DNA of 39,905 nt from Microbulbifer okhotskensis (GTDB taxonomy: Bacteria; Pseudomonadota; Gammaproteobacteria; Pseudomonadales; Cellvibrionaceae), in assembly GCF_023895975.1 (NCBI RefSeq), contig NZ_JALBWM010000034.1, positions 1 through 39,905 of the forward strand. The letters are read 5' to 3'. This document shows, piece by piece, positions 26,331 through 34,628 of the stretch; within the stretch, counting starts at the first letter, position 1; each line of letters opens with the position of its first letter. The notes under the pieces were generated by a model. That model was given only the letters and a program-made list of their open reading frames with translations. It had not been told where the DNA came from and did not search any database. The position numbers were made by a program, and so were the translations under genes.

Positions 26331-27239
26331 CAAAATATAAAATACGAAAAATTCCCGGGAAGATTGGGCCCAGGGTATTCCACCCACGCTAATACCAAAC
26401 GACCCAGTGAAAAACTTAAGGGTAGAAAAACCGTCGCTATAACGGACAACGTATACATCCGACTGTTCAACTCGTCAGAGTTTCGACTCAGCAACACCCC
26501 CTGGGCGATTGCAGCCCGTTCACGCACCATATTCATATCATCAATATACCGCTGCAAGTGATCATTCACTTTCCCCAGCAAGGCGTGAATATGCTTATCA
26601 AACCAGGGAAAGCTTCCTGCTGCATACGCCCGAGTGCCTCTCGTTGCAAACCTGAATATCGACGCAGAACGATCATTCCCTTTCGCAATCTTACCAGTAT
26701 TAACGACAATTCCCACCCGCCTTCTCCCAACAGCAAGTTTTCCAAATCCTCTATTTTTTCTTCAAACTCCTCGGCATGATCACTCATTCGTAACACTAAT
26801 AAATCTGCCAGTGAAACAACGAGGGCCGCAGTGCTCCAGGGACCAAAACCATTGCGAAGGTGGGAACCAAATCATCCTCAGAGGGTTGGCTGCGCCTGCA
26901 AATACTAATAATGCGATTTTCCCCTACCCAAATCTCAGCCCCAGTCATAGCTTTATGGTGTAATTTTCTTTTATGCTTAATACCGTACCTAGGCAGCAGA
27001 ATTCCCTGATCCATGCCTGCAGCGCAAGGGCGCGCTGTTTTGGATAGCAGGGCCTCTACTACCGCGGGCTCAAGCCCGCGGTCACTTTGAATCTATTCTG
27101 TGGTGTCGTTGTTGAAGTCACCAAAGTACAACCAAAGAATGCCCCGGTCGGGCTGCCAGGATTTCATTGCTTGCAAGTCCAACTTACGGCCAGAGCCTTT
27201 ACGATCAAGTAAAATAACATAAACAAGACCAGCTTCCAT
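26330..27239 (-). pseudogene. zntB: decayed zinc transporter ZntB (CorA family)
   Basis: Fragments in several frames line up in order with ZntB. An ATG at 27239 opens MEAGLVYVILLDRKG, continuing to WQPDRGILWLYF. A TAG at 27093-27095 interrupts the frame, which then continues as RGLEPAVVEALLSKTARP to GENRIISICRRSQPSEDDL. A frameshift near 26840 leads to FGPWSTAALVVSLADLLVLR, EEFEEKIEDLENLLLG and MIVLRRYSGLQREAL; a second near 26605 leads to HALLGKVNDHLQRYIDDMN, RERAAIAQ and RMYTLSVIATVFLPLSF; a third near 26410 is needed for FTGSFGISVGGIP, where the family GxN pore motif has lost its asparagine. At least one stop and three frameshifts make it non-functional. Confidence 0.85.
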
Positions 27240-27574
27240 AGAGGTCCATACCCGCTGGAAAATTTTAAGGCGGCCTTGTGCTGAAGTGCACCAACACTGT
27301 GGTGTACTACTCCCAATTCTGACTATCGAACAGATTCCCCCCCATTCTTCACCTTCGCATCCAAGCAGCGGGCATTGCACTATAGTCATCCAGTTTGGAG
27401 TACTGCCTATAAGTAAACTTAACCCCACAGGGACAGACAAAATACTGAAAACAGGTACTAGAGGGGCGGATTGACGATCATCTAACCAGAAATATTGCGG
27501 AGACTACAATTCAGTTTATCAAGATGAACATTGAGCCTGTGCACAAAGCAGATACCTGACGAGAAGGGCTTTCA
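27240..27574. other. 335-base gap, no gene seen
   Basis: The open frames here do not read like protein and lack ribosome binding sites. It contains the divergent upstream regions of the zntB remnant and the GMC-type gene. No clear promoter pair found. Confidence 0.6.
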
Positions 27575-29134
27575 GTGCGTAAAATTAAAAATTTGGTTGT
27601 TGGGAGTGGTCCTGCGGGAATCGCAGCAGTCAAAGGGCTTCTAGAAATTGGGCAAGCGGTTGAAGTCATTGACGTTTCATATGACCTTGAACACCATATT
27701 CAACAGCAGGTTAACACCTTGTCCCAAAAGAGTGTCGATGCATGGGAGCAGGAGGAAAAAGATAAGTTATTTCCGCCATCTATAGCATCTAGTCGGGGGG
27801 TCGAAAGAAGATATATTTTTGGGTCAGACTTTCCCTATAAAGTACCAGAACAGTTTCAAATCGAAACAGAAAACTGTCATACCGAATTCTCCCATGGCTT
27901 TGGAGGGCTCGGAAATGTATGGGGGGCGGCTATTATGCCCTATAGTGAAGGTCAACTACGGAAATGGCCTCTCTCCTTAAGTGAGCTGGCTCCATCATAT
28001 GAGAATGTGCTTCGCTACATGCCAATAAGTGCGGAGAAAGATAATCTTCATACAAAATTCCCTTTATTTTCTGAAGATTTTGAAACATTGAAGAGAAATT
28101 CACCGACGGATTTCATACTCAGTAAACTCGCCAACATCGAAAAGAGTCTACGAAACTGTGGTATTGAATTTGGCCGAGCCCGGCTCGCTGTAGACGCAGG
28201 TAGCGGTGAACACGGATGTAAGTATTGCGGACATTGTTTAGACGGTTGTCCATACCAGTCTATTTTCAACCCAAAAACGCTATTTGAAAATTTACAAAAG
28301 GATGGCCTTTTAATACATCAAGGGTTACTCGTGCTGGAAGTTGACGAAGGAAAGAATGGCATTGAAGTGATTGCGGTCGATGTAAACAGCGGCGAGACAC
28401 ATAAATTGGTAGCGGAGAAAGTATTCTTAGCCGCCGGACAATTTGCAACGACCACCCTATTGACAAGATCTCTCAATCTGTTGAGCACGCCTATCAAGAT
28501 CAAAAGTAGCCAGTGCTTCTTTTTTCCTTTTTGGTCCTACAAAGGACATCGCTCTGAAATTGAATTCACATTGGCAGAAGTTTTCCTGGAACTTGAAAAC
28601 TCTGACATAAGCCCGGAACAGGTGCATCTTCAATTGTACGGTCGTAGCCAAATTATTGAAGATCAAATAATGTCTCTGCTACCTTCCTTCTTCCCTAAAC
28701 ATCTCGCTCTCGATCATCTGTATATCGTCCAGGGCTTTTTGCACTCTGAGGACTCTGATGCACTGGAGCTAACTTTAACCAACAAGCGTTCGAATAGCTC
28801 TGCGGTGGAAATAAAAGGTATTGAAAACACTAGGGCCCGTGAGGTTGCAGGAAAAACACAGTCATTGATAAGGCGCTGTTTGATAAAGCTCGGGATAGTC
28901 CCTCCCTTCCATATGAAATTGCTACTGCCGGGCAAAAGTTTTCATAGTGGCGGCAGCTTCCCAATGGGCGGGGAGCACGAGATATTGCGCTCGGATCTTT
29001 TCGGACGGCCAGCACACCATCAGAACATTCATATCGTGGACTCCGCCAATTTTCCCAATATTGCAGGCTCAACAATTGCCTACACCATTATGGCGAATGC
29101 GGACCGAATCGTTAGGTCTTTAGAATACTCATAG
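27575..29134 (+). CDS. GMC-type FAD-dependent oxidoreductase with ferredoxin-like cysteine motif
   Basis: A 519-residue flavoprotein. The FAD-binding GSGPAG (10-15) opens the sequence; the GMC-like C terminus has FHSGGSFPMGG and DSANFPNIAGSTIAYTIMANADR. Between them C215, C218, C221 and C225 form CKYCGHCLDGCP, the spacing of a [4Fe-4S] ferredoxin, which suggests an iron-sulfur cluster beside the flavin. GFGGLGNVWGAA (about 109-120) is the expected substrate-loop region. It starts with GTG behind a GAGAAGG site. Base composition and codon use look more AT-rich than the flanking operons, so it may be acquired. Similar flavoproteins occur in glycan gene clusters, but no such neighbours are seen. 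Substrate unknown. Confidence 0.8.
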   Translation: MRKIKNLVVGSGPAGIAAVKGLLEIGQAVEVIDVSYDLEHHIQQQVNTLSQKSVDAWEQEEKDKLFPPSIASSRGVERRYIFGSDFPYKVPEQFQIETENCHTEFSHGFGGLGNVWGAAIMPYSEGQLRKWPLSLSELAPSYENVLRYMPISAEKDNLHTKFPLFSEDFETLKRNSPTDFILSKLANIEKSLRNCGIEFGRARLAVDAGSGEHGCKYCGHCLDGCPYQSIFNPKTLFENLQKDGLLIHQGLLVLEVDEGKNGIEVIAVDVNSGETHKLVAEKVFLAAGQFATTTLLTRSLNLLSTPIKIKSSQCFFFPFWSYKGHRSEIEFTLAEVFLELENSDISPEQVHLQLYGRSQIIEDQIMSLLPSFFPKHLALDHLYIVQGFLHSEDSDALELTLTNKRSNSSAVEIKGIENTRAREVAGKTQSLIRRCLIKLGIVPPFHMKLLLPGKSFHSGGSFPMGGEHEILRSDLFGRPAHHQNIHIVDSANFPNIAGSTIAYTIMANADRIVRSLEYS

Positions 29135-29156
29135 TCGATCAGCAATCACTTGCAGA

Positions 29157-29166
29157 GGGGGGGGGG
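29157..29166. repeat. run of ten G
   Basis: A homopolymer of ten G residues lies 22 bases after the flavoprotein stop codon. It is outside any gene I can support, so phase variation is unlikely; it may be slippage-prone or mis-called in sequencing. Confidence 0.7.
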
Positions 29167-29215
29167 CAGCTACAGTTGCAACCTTCAAGCCCCACAAGAA
29201 TTATTCAGAAGCGCC

Positions 29216-29632
29216 TTAATCCTTGGCCACTTCGCTCAGGTGCGCCAATTCCTTAGCATTCTTTTCCCAATTTTTCCCATCGAATGGCTCTACTTCCAAC
29301 CCTTGTGGAATAGTATCAAGGCAGCGTGCATTAAGGCTGTAGCCATCGGGATTTGAGCGCGGAATATAAAAAGGTTTTACCCCGCAATGGCGACAAAAGT
29401 AGTGTTTCGCTACACCGCTATTAAAAGTGTAACAACTGAGATCGCCCTCCCCCTGTTCCAGGCGAAAATTTATTGCCGGTACAATCAAGTGCAAGTAGCC
29501 GACTTTTTCACATATAGAGCAATTACAGGCATGGGCCACCAATGCCTCTCCCCATTTGCGTTGATGCTGCGCCTTGTAGCGAACCGCACCGCAATGGCAA
29601 CCGCCATGCAGTTGCGTAACATTTTCACTCAT
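29216..29632 (-). CDS. GFA/CENP-V domain zinc protein
   Basis: A 138-residue member of the glutathione-dependent formaldehyde-activating (GFA) fold. The zinc cysteines appear as GGCHCGAVRY, CNCSIC and FCRHCG. Most family members have no proven activity, so formaldehyde handling should not be assumed. The frame extends to an ATG at 29653, but the start at 29632 has AGGTAGGA before it and its ATGAGTGA overlaps the stop of the upstream membrane-protein gene, indicating translational coupling. Confidence 0.88.
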   Translation of the reverse strand: MSENVTQLHGGCHCGAVRYKAQHQRKWGEALVAHACNCSICEKVGYLHLIVPAINFRLEQGEGDLSCYTFNSGVAKHYFCRHCGVKPFYIPRSNPDGYSLNARCLDTIPQGLEVEPFDGKNWEKNAKELAHLSEVAKD

Positions 29633-30275
29633 TTGAATTCCTACCTTTTTCAAACAGGGGACGGGCAGCTAATAACGAAAACAGGGATATCGCTAAAAGT
29701 AAATGAAACCAGTTTGTACGCGCTAAACCCAGAACTCTTGGCGCTCCGGTGCCCACAAATAGCCCATCGATAGCAATCAGTACAGCACCAGCTCCCAGTA
29801 GCAATGGCTCTGGAGTTGAAAGCCGGTGCGGCGATAGTAACTCTAACATCGCTACCCACAGCCACAACAACAGCCCCAAAGCTGAGTACAGCTCGGTGAC
29901 TTTTTGCGGAGACACTATGCCACTTTCCGATAATGCGATAGAGGAAGCCAGTACCAATACCAGTGCCACATAGGCGGGCCCCCGGGTATTGTGACCCACT
30001 CGAATTTCGAAACGTGCCCACATCAGGCCAATTCCGATCAACGGCAGCGCCGTAAAGCCAGAAAGGCGCAGCAGTGCTCGATGTAACTGTGTTGCTCCCG
30101 GATCGATACCATAGCGGTAAGCGCCGATAATTGCCGACACGGCAATACATAAAAGCCCCGTCACCACCAACAGAGCAGCGGACTGGAAGCGAGCGTTGGT
30201 AAGTCGCCAGTACTGATTGGCTATCAGTAACGCAGCGAGAGTGAGGAGGATGTCGATTAGCCAGAAATTATGCAA
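29625..30275 (-). CDS. integral membrane protein of unknown function
   Basis: The 216 residues form about six or seven hydrophobic segments, beginning MHNFWLIDILLTLAALLIANQYW and ending LLLAISLFSLLAARPLFEKG. Charged residues are few and confined to loops (YRYGIDPG, RFEIRVGHNTRG). I recognise no family motif, though H66 and H104 could be haem or metal ligands. Its stop overlaps the GFA gene start by eight bases, so the two are made together. Topology and partner suggest a small redox or sensing module, but this is a guess. Confidence 0.65.
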   Translation of the reverse strand: MHNFWLIDILLTLAALLIANQYWRLTNARFQSAALLVVTGLLCIAVSAIIGAYRYGIDPGATQLHRALLRLSGFTALPLIGIGLMWARFEIRVGHNTRGPAYVALVLVLASSIALSESGIVSPQKVTELYSALGLLLWLWVAMLELLSPHRLSTPEPLLLGAGAVLIAIDGLFVGTGAPRVLGLARTNWFHLLLAISLFSLLAARPLFEKGRNSNE

Positions 30276-30344
30276 AGTTTCGCCCTTTTTTCCAGAATTC
30301 TAATAGAAATCCAGTGAGAAGCGACAAATTTGCCCCAGGCAGAA

Positions 30345-30377
30345 ACAAAAAAACCGGCCTAAGGCCGGTTTTTTTGT
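30345..30377 (-). terminator. terminator of pnp, 15-bp stem
   Basis: ACAAAAAAACCGGCC and its exact reverse complement flank a three-base loop. On the minus strand it follows the pnp stop by about ten bases and ends in seven T. It is equally terminator-like on the plus strand. Confidence 0.93.
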
Positions 30378-30386
30378 TCGTCAGGC

Positions 30387-32507
30387 TTAAGCTTCGCCGG
30401 AAGCCTGCTTGGCCTCCTCAGCAGCGGCGTCGGCCTTAGCTTCTTTGATAGAAAGCTTGATACGCCCACGCTGATCTACGTCGAGTACCTTTACTTTTAC
30501 CTTCTCGCCTTCACTCAAGTAATCAGTGACCGCATTGACACGCTCTTCGGCGATCTGGGAAATATGCACCAGACCGTCTTTACCTGGCAGGAAGTTGACG
30601 AAGGCACCGAAATCCACGATACGGACCACAGTCCCCTCGTAGATAGCGCCGATCTCAGCTTCCGCAGTAATTTCCTCAATGCGGGTTACCGCAGCTTCCA
30701 GGCTCTCACCGTCTTCGCCGAAGACTTTGATGCTGCCATCATCTTCGATATCGATGGAAGCGCCAGTTTCTTCGGTGATAGAGCGGATAGTCGCGCCACC
30801 CTTACCGATAACATCACGAATCTTATCTGGAGAGATCTTCAGAGTTGCGAAACGCGGTGCGTTCTCGTTGACACTGGAACGGGACTCACCGATCAGTTTG
30901 TTCATTTCCACGAGGATATGCAAACGCGCGTGCAGGGCCTGCTCCAACGCAGTTTCCATGATCTCTTCGGTGATACCTTCGATCTTGATATCCATCTGCA
31001 GGGCAGTGACACCAGAAGCGGTACCGGCAACCTTAAAGTCCATATCGCCCAGGTGATCTTCATCACCGAGGATATCGGTCAAGACTGCGTAGCCTTCGTC
31101 TTCCTTCACCAGGCCCATCGCAATGCCGGCAACCGGTGCTTTCAAAGGCACGCCCGCATCCATCAATGCCAAGCTGGAGCCACACACGGAGGCCATGGAG
31201 CTGGAACCATTGGATTCAGTGATTTCAGAAACCACACGCAGCGTGTAAGGGAAGCTTTCGGGGTCCGGCAGAACAGCCGCAATACCGCGACGGGCCAGGC
31301 GGCCGTGACCAATTTCACGACGACCGGTAGCACCTACACGACCCGCTTCACCTACGGAGTAGGGAGGGAAGTTGTAGTGCAGCATAAAGTAGTCTTTGCG
31401 CTCGCCTTCCAGTGCATCGATGATTTGCGCATCGCGGGTAGCACCCAGAGTAGCAACGACCAACGCCTGGGTTTCACCACGGGTGAACAGCGCAGAACCG
31501 TGACCTTTCGGCAAGACACCAACTTCAACATTAATCGGGCGTACAGTTTTGGTGTCGCGTCCGTCAATACGCGGCTCGCCACGCACTACGGCACCGCGAA
31601 CAGTTTTCTTTTCCAGCTTGCCGAAGTAGCTCTTCACATCGCCAGCTTCAACTTCTTCAGAAGCCAGGGCTTCGACCGCTTCGCTACGCAGCTCATTTAG
31701 GCGGGTCGTGCGTTGCTGCTTGTCAGTGATTGCATATGCTTCGGCAACCTTGCCAGCAAACTGGTCTTCAAGCGCAGCTTTTAACTCGGTCTTTTCAGCT
31801 TCTGGCTGCCAATCCCAAGTGGGCTTCCCGGCTTCCGCTTTCAGCTCTGCACAAACTTTAACTACCGCCTGCATTTCCTGGTGGGCAAATAGTACTGCGC
31901 CCAGCATGATATCTTCCGGCAGCTCTTTCGCTTCGGATTCAACCATCAGCACAGCATCTTTGGTACCCGCGACTACCATGTCCAGCTCTGAGCCTTTCAG
32001 CACGCTGTAATTCGGGTTAAGCAGATAGCCGTCTTTCTGGGTGTAGCCCACGCGAGCGGCGCCGATCGGGCCACCAAATGGGATGCCGGATACTGACAGT
32101 GCCGCAGAGGTGCCGATCATACCGGCGATATCCGGGTCCACGTCCTTCTCTGCAGAAAGTACCGTGATCATCACCTGCACTTCATTCATGAAGCCTTTGG
32201 GGAACAGTGGGCGGATCGGGCGATCGATCAAACGGGAAGTCAGAGTTTCTTTTTCAGACGGGCGCCCCTCACGTTTGAAGAAGCCACCGGGAATTTTGCC
32301 AGCCGCATAGGCTTTTTCTTGATAGTGCACAGACAACGGAAAGAAGCCCTGATCAGGCTTGGCTTCCTTGGCACCGACAACGGTACACAGAACAACTGTT
32401 TCACCCATGGTAACCAGCGCCGCGCCGGTAGCTTGGCGCGCAATGCGGCCGGTCTCGATGGTGACCTGGTGTTGTCCGTACTGGAAAGTTTTACTTACTG
32501 GATTCAT
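30387..32507 (-). CDS. pnp: polyribonucleotide nucleotidyltransferase (PNPase)
   Basis: A phosphorolytic 3'-5' exoribonuclease and degradosome component. The 706 residues contain two RNase PH domains (first [16 protein letters not shown], second [13 protein letters not shown] with the catalytic [15 protein letters not shown]), then KH ([18 protein letters not shown]) and S1 ([31 protein letters not shown]) domains. The start follows TAAGGAAATAGGAAAAAACG. The tail ([13 protein letters not shown]) is short and alanine-rich. The 268-base leader behind the rpsO terminator has several stems, as expected for a gene known in E. coli to autoregulate through RNase III cleavage. Confidence 0.98.
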   Translation of the reverse strand: MNPVSKTFQYGQHQVTIETGRIARQATGAALVTMGETVVLCTVVGAKEAKPDQGFFPLSVHYQEKAYAAGKIPGGFFKREGRPSEKETLTSRLIDRPIRPLFPKGFMNEVQVMITVLSAEKDVDPDIAGMIGTSAALSVSGIPFGGPIGAARVGYTQKDGYLLNPNYSVLKGSELDMVVAGTKDAVLMVESEAKELPEDIMLGAVLFAHQEMQAVVKVCAELKAEAGKPTWDWQPEAEKTELKAALEDQFAGKVAEAYAITDKQQRTTRLNELRSEAVEALASEEVEAGDVKSYFGKLEKKTVRGAVVRGEPRIDGRDTKTVRPINVEVGVLPKGHGSALFTRGETQALVVATLGATRDAQIIDALEGERKDYFMLHYNFPPYSVGEAGRVGATGRREIGHGRLARRGIAAVLPDPESFPYTLRVVSEITESNGSSSMASVCGSSLALMDAGVPLKAPVAGIAMGLVKEDEGYAVLTDILGDEDHLGDMDFKVAGTASGVTALQMDIKIEGITEEIMETALEQALHARLHILVEMNKLIGESRSSVNENAPRFATLKISPDKIRDVIGKGGATIRSITEETGASIDIEDDGSIKVFGEDGESLEAAVTRIEEITAEAEIGAIYEGTVVRIVDFGAFVNFLPGKDGLVHISQIAEERVNAVTDYLSEGEKVKVKVLDVDQRGRIKLSIKEAKADAAAEEAKQASGEA

Positions 32508-32743
32508 TCGTTTTTTCCTATTTCCTTACGGCTACTGGCCCATTCCAGTAACCCCTACAATCAATTTTTGCCCGCGGGGGAATTCCAAACTCCCCTCACA
32601 GGGCGACACGAGGATGTGCCACCACCGGCCAGGGTGACCGGTGCTAGCATCGCACAATCGATACGGGTAAATCTTCCTGTCGATTCTTGCAATGCTACTT
32701 TCGAGAAATGACACGAATGTCACTTTCCGATAAGTATTAAAAA

Positions 32744-32768
32744 GAATGCCCGCCAGAGGCGGGCATTC
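32744..32768 (-). terminator. rpsO terminator
   Basis: GAATGCCCGCC and its exact complement enclose AGA/TCT. On the minus strand it sits directly after the rpsO stop and is followed by TTTTT. Read-through to pnp is usual in this operon in other bacteria. Confidence 0.9.
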
Positions 32769-32775
32769 CAGGGTC

Positions 32776-33045
32776 TTAGCGACGCAGGCCGAGCTTGGCG
32801 ATCAGCTGTACGTAACGACTCAGATCCTTGCGCTTAAGGTAGTCCAGCAACTTACGACGCTGGTTTACCATGCGGATCAAGCCACGGCGAGAGTGGTGAT
32901 CCTGCTTGTGCGCAGAGAAGTGACCCTGCAGTTTGTTGATGTTGGCAGTCAGCAGGGCTACCTGGACTTCCGGAGAACCGGTATCGCCTTCAGATTGGCC
33001 GTGCTCAGACAGGATGGCTGCTTTTTCTACTGCAGTCAGTGCCAT
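32776..33045 (-). CDS. rpsO: 30S ribosomal protein S15
   Basis: Primary 16S rRNA-binding protein of the small subunit platform. The 89 residues are the exact usual length, with [31 protein letters not shown] and [24 protein letters not shown]. It lies between truB and pnp as in E. coli, with 149 bases before it that may hold its own promoter and the autoregulatory leader known for S15. Confidence 0.98.
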   Translation of the reverse strand: MALTAVEKAAILSEHGQSEGDTGSPEVQVALLTANINKLQGHFSAHKQDHHSRRGLIRMVNQRRKLLDYLKRKDLSRYVQLIAKLGLRR

Positions 33046-33194
33046 AACGAATTACCTCGTCGTAATATGCTTTTAAAGATTTGGCTGGCCCGTGCATATT
33101 TACAGACCAGCTAATCGCTATATAGCGGGCAAACCCGCTGCAACACTTTCGCTTCCAGCACCGCGCCGACTTTCGCCACCTTGGTACAATCCAC

Positions 33195-34136
33195 TTAAGT
33201 TTCACTTACCAGACGCCGCGGTGCTACGCACCCTTCGTCTGTAATTTCTCCAACGCCCAGAAAATCACCATTTTCCAGGAAGAGGCGCACCATATCACCT
33301 TCTGAGCCTATACGGTAGACCTGCAAATCCATAACCGACTGCCCCTGACGCACATAGTAACCGGAGTCATCGGGCAGGGTCAGTTTCGGCAAAGAAGTTG
33401 CCGGAGAGTCCACCGGAAGCAGGTGGTGATCCAGCTGTTCAGGCGCATTTTCGCCACGCTCTTCAGTCAACGCCTCAAGCGTTATCGCATCCGTCTCATC
33501 ATAAGGGCCAGCGGCGCTGCGATGCAGTTGCTCAACATAGGCACCCACTCCCAAAGCCTGTCCCAAGTCTTCGGCAATGCTGCGAATATAGGTCCCCTTG
33601 GAACAATGCACTTCCACTTCAGCGCGAGGCTGGCTACCGGGAGTAAAGCCCAGTAGCTCAAACTCAAAAATCTCAATTTCACGCGCTTCGCGCTCCACCT
33701 CAATACCCTGGCGCGCCAATTTATAAAGAGGCTGACCCTTATGCTTGAGAGCGGAGTACATGGAAGGCACCTGCTTGATACGCCCTCGGAAAGCCTCCAT
33801 AGCCTTGAGTACGGCCTGCTCTGTTAAACCGGAGGCGTCTTTAGTCTCCAGAACATCGCCATCCGCATCCCCACTCGCGGTGGTCATACCGAAACAGAAG
33901 GTACTGCGATAGCGCTTGTCAGCATCGAGTAGGAACTGGGAAAATTTGGTGGCCTCTCCGAAGCAGATCGGCAGTACGCCGGTTGCCAGAGGATCAAGCG
34001 CACCGGTATGACCCGCGCGATTGGCAAAAAAGAGGCGTTTGGCTTTTTGCAGGGCATCGTTGGCGGTGATCCCAGCGGGCTTGTTCAATAACAGCACGCC
34101 GTGAACCGGCCGGCCCCATTTAGGTCTGCGGCCCAT
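33195..34136 (-). CDS. truB: tRNA pseudouridine(55) synthase
   Basis: Makes pseudouridine 55 in the T-loop of tRNAs. The 313 residues show GVLLLNKPAGITAND and the catalytic D48 in GHTGALDPLATGVLPICFG, then RYRSTFCFGMTTASGDADG and the CSKGTYIRSIAEDLG block; the C-terminal PUA-like extension is present. It starts three bases after the rbfA stop, so the two are tightly coupled. Confidence 0.97.
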   Translation of the reverse strand: MGRRPKWGRPVHGVLLLNKPAGITANDALQKAKRLFFANRAGHTGALDPLATGVLPICFGEATKFSQFLLDADKRYRSTFCFGMTTASGDADGDVLETKDASGLTEQAVLKAMEAFRGRIKQVPSMYSALKHKGQPLYKLARQGIEVEREAREIEIFEFELLGFTPGSQPRAEVEVHCSKGTYIRSIAEDLGQALGVGAYVEQLHRSAAGPYDETDAITLEALTEERGENAPEQLDHHLLPVDSPATSLPKLTLPDDSGYYVRQGQSVMDLQVYRIGSEGDMVRLFLENGDFLGVGEITDEGCVAPRRLVSET

Positions 34137-34139
34137 GTA

Positions 34140-34538
34140 TTAATCTTCGCTAGAGTCGCTATCGTCGTCGTTGTGCTTACGATCAGAATTTACCGCTTTT
34201 TCGATCAGCGCGGAAAGTTCCTGTCCGCGTACGGAGGTTTCATCGTAGCGGAAATGCAAGCGTGGAATGCTGCGCATCTGGATAGAGCGCGCCAGCTGAG
34301 TGCGCAGGAAGCCTGCGGCCTTATTCAGCACAGTCATGGAAGCATTGATTTTTTCGCGGTCGTCCTCACCGACCAGGGTGACAAACACCTTGGCAGTGGC
34401 CAGATCACGACTGACCTCCACGTCATTGACATTAATCATGCCCACACGAGGGTCGCGCACTTCCTTCTGAATCAGCTGTGCCAGTTCGCGACGCATCGCA
34501 TCGGCGACACGGTCTGCACGGTGGAATTCTCTTGCCAT
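34140..34538 (-). CDS. rbfA: ribosome-binding factor A
   Basis: A KH-like factor needed for late 30S maturation and 16S 5' end processing. The 132 residues include RADRVADAMRRELAQLIQKE, VRDPRVGMINVNDVEVSRDL and RSIPRLHFRYDETS. The C-terminal tail is strongly acidic (DDDSDSSED). A long hairpin separates it from infB upstream. Confidence 0.96.
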   Translation of the reverse strand: MAREFHRADRVADAMRRELAQLIQKEVRDPRVGMINVNDVEVSRDLATAKVFVTLVGEDDREKINASMTVLNKAAGFLRTQLARSIQMRSIPRLHFRYDETSVRGQELSALIEKAVNSDRKHNDDDSDSSED

Positions 34539-34571
34539 TTTTTACCTATAGAGAATGGCGGTCTAACGACA

Positions 34572-34607
34572 AGCAAACCCGCTCGGCTTGCACCGAGCGG
34601 GTTTGCT
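34572..34607 (-). promoter_or_regulatory. 15-bp perfect stem between infB and rbfA
   Basis: AGCAAACCCGCTCGG and its exact complement flank a six-base loop. No T-run follows on the minus strand, so it is not a normal terminator. It may mark an RNA processing site, or shield the infB end from decay. Confidence 0.6.
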
Positions 34608-34628
34608 CATCATCCGGCCCGTAAAATA

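Noticed and set aside
27061..27082. 22-base palindrome ACCGCGGGCTCAAGCCCGCG-GT considered as a terminator or inserted repeat
   Set aside because: It reads in frame as part of the conserved RGLEPAVVEALL segment of the zntB remnant, so it is coding-derived.
27096..27440. Full 115-codon frame starting at 27440
   Set aside because: Only the part from the ATG at 27239 matches ZntB; the upstream 67 codons do not read like protein.
30564..31700. 378-codon plus-strand frame
   Set aside because: Antisense to pnp, a well-supported gene; no ribosome binding site.
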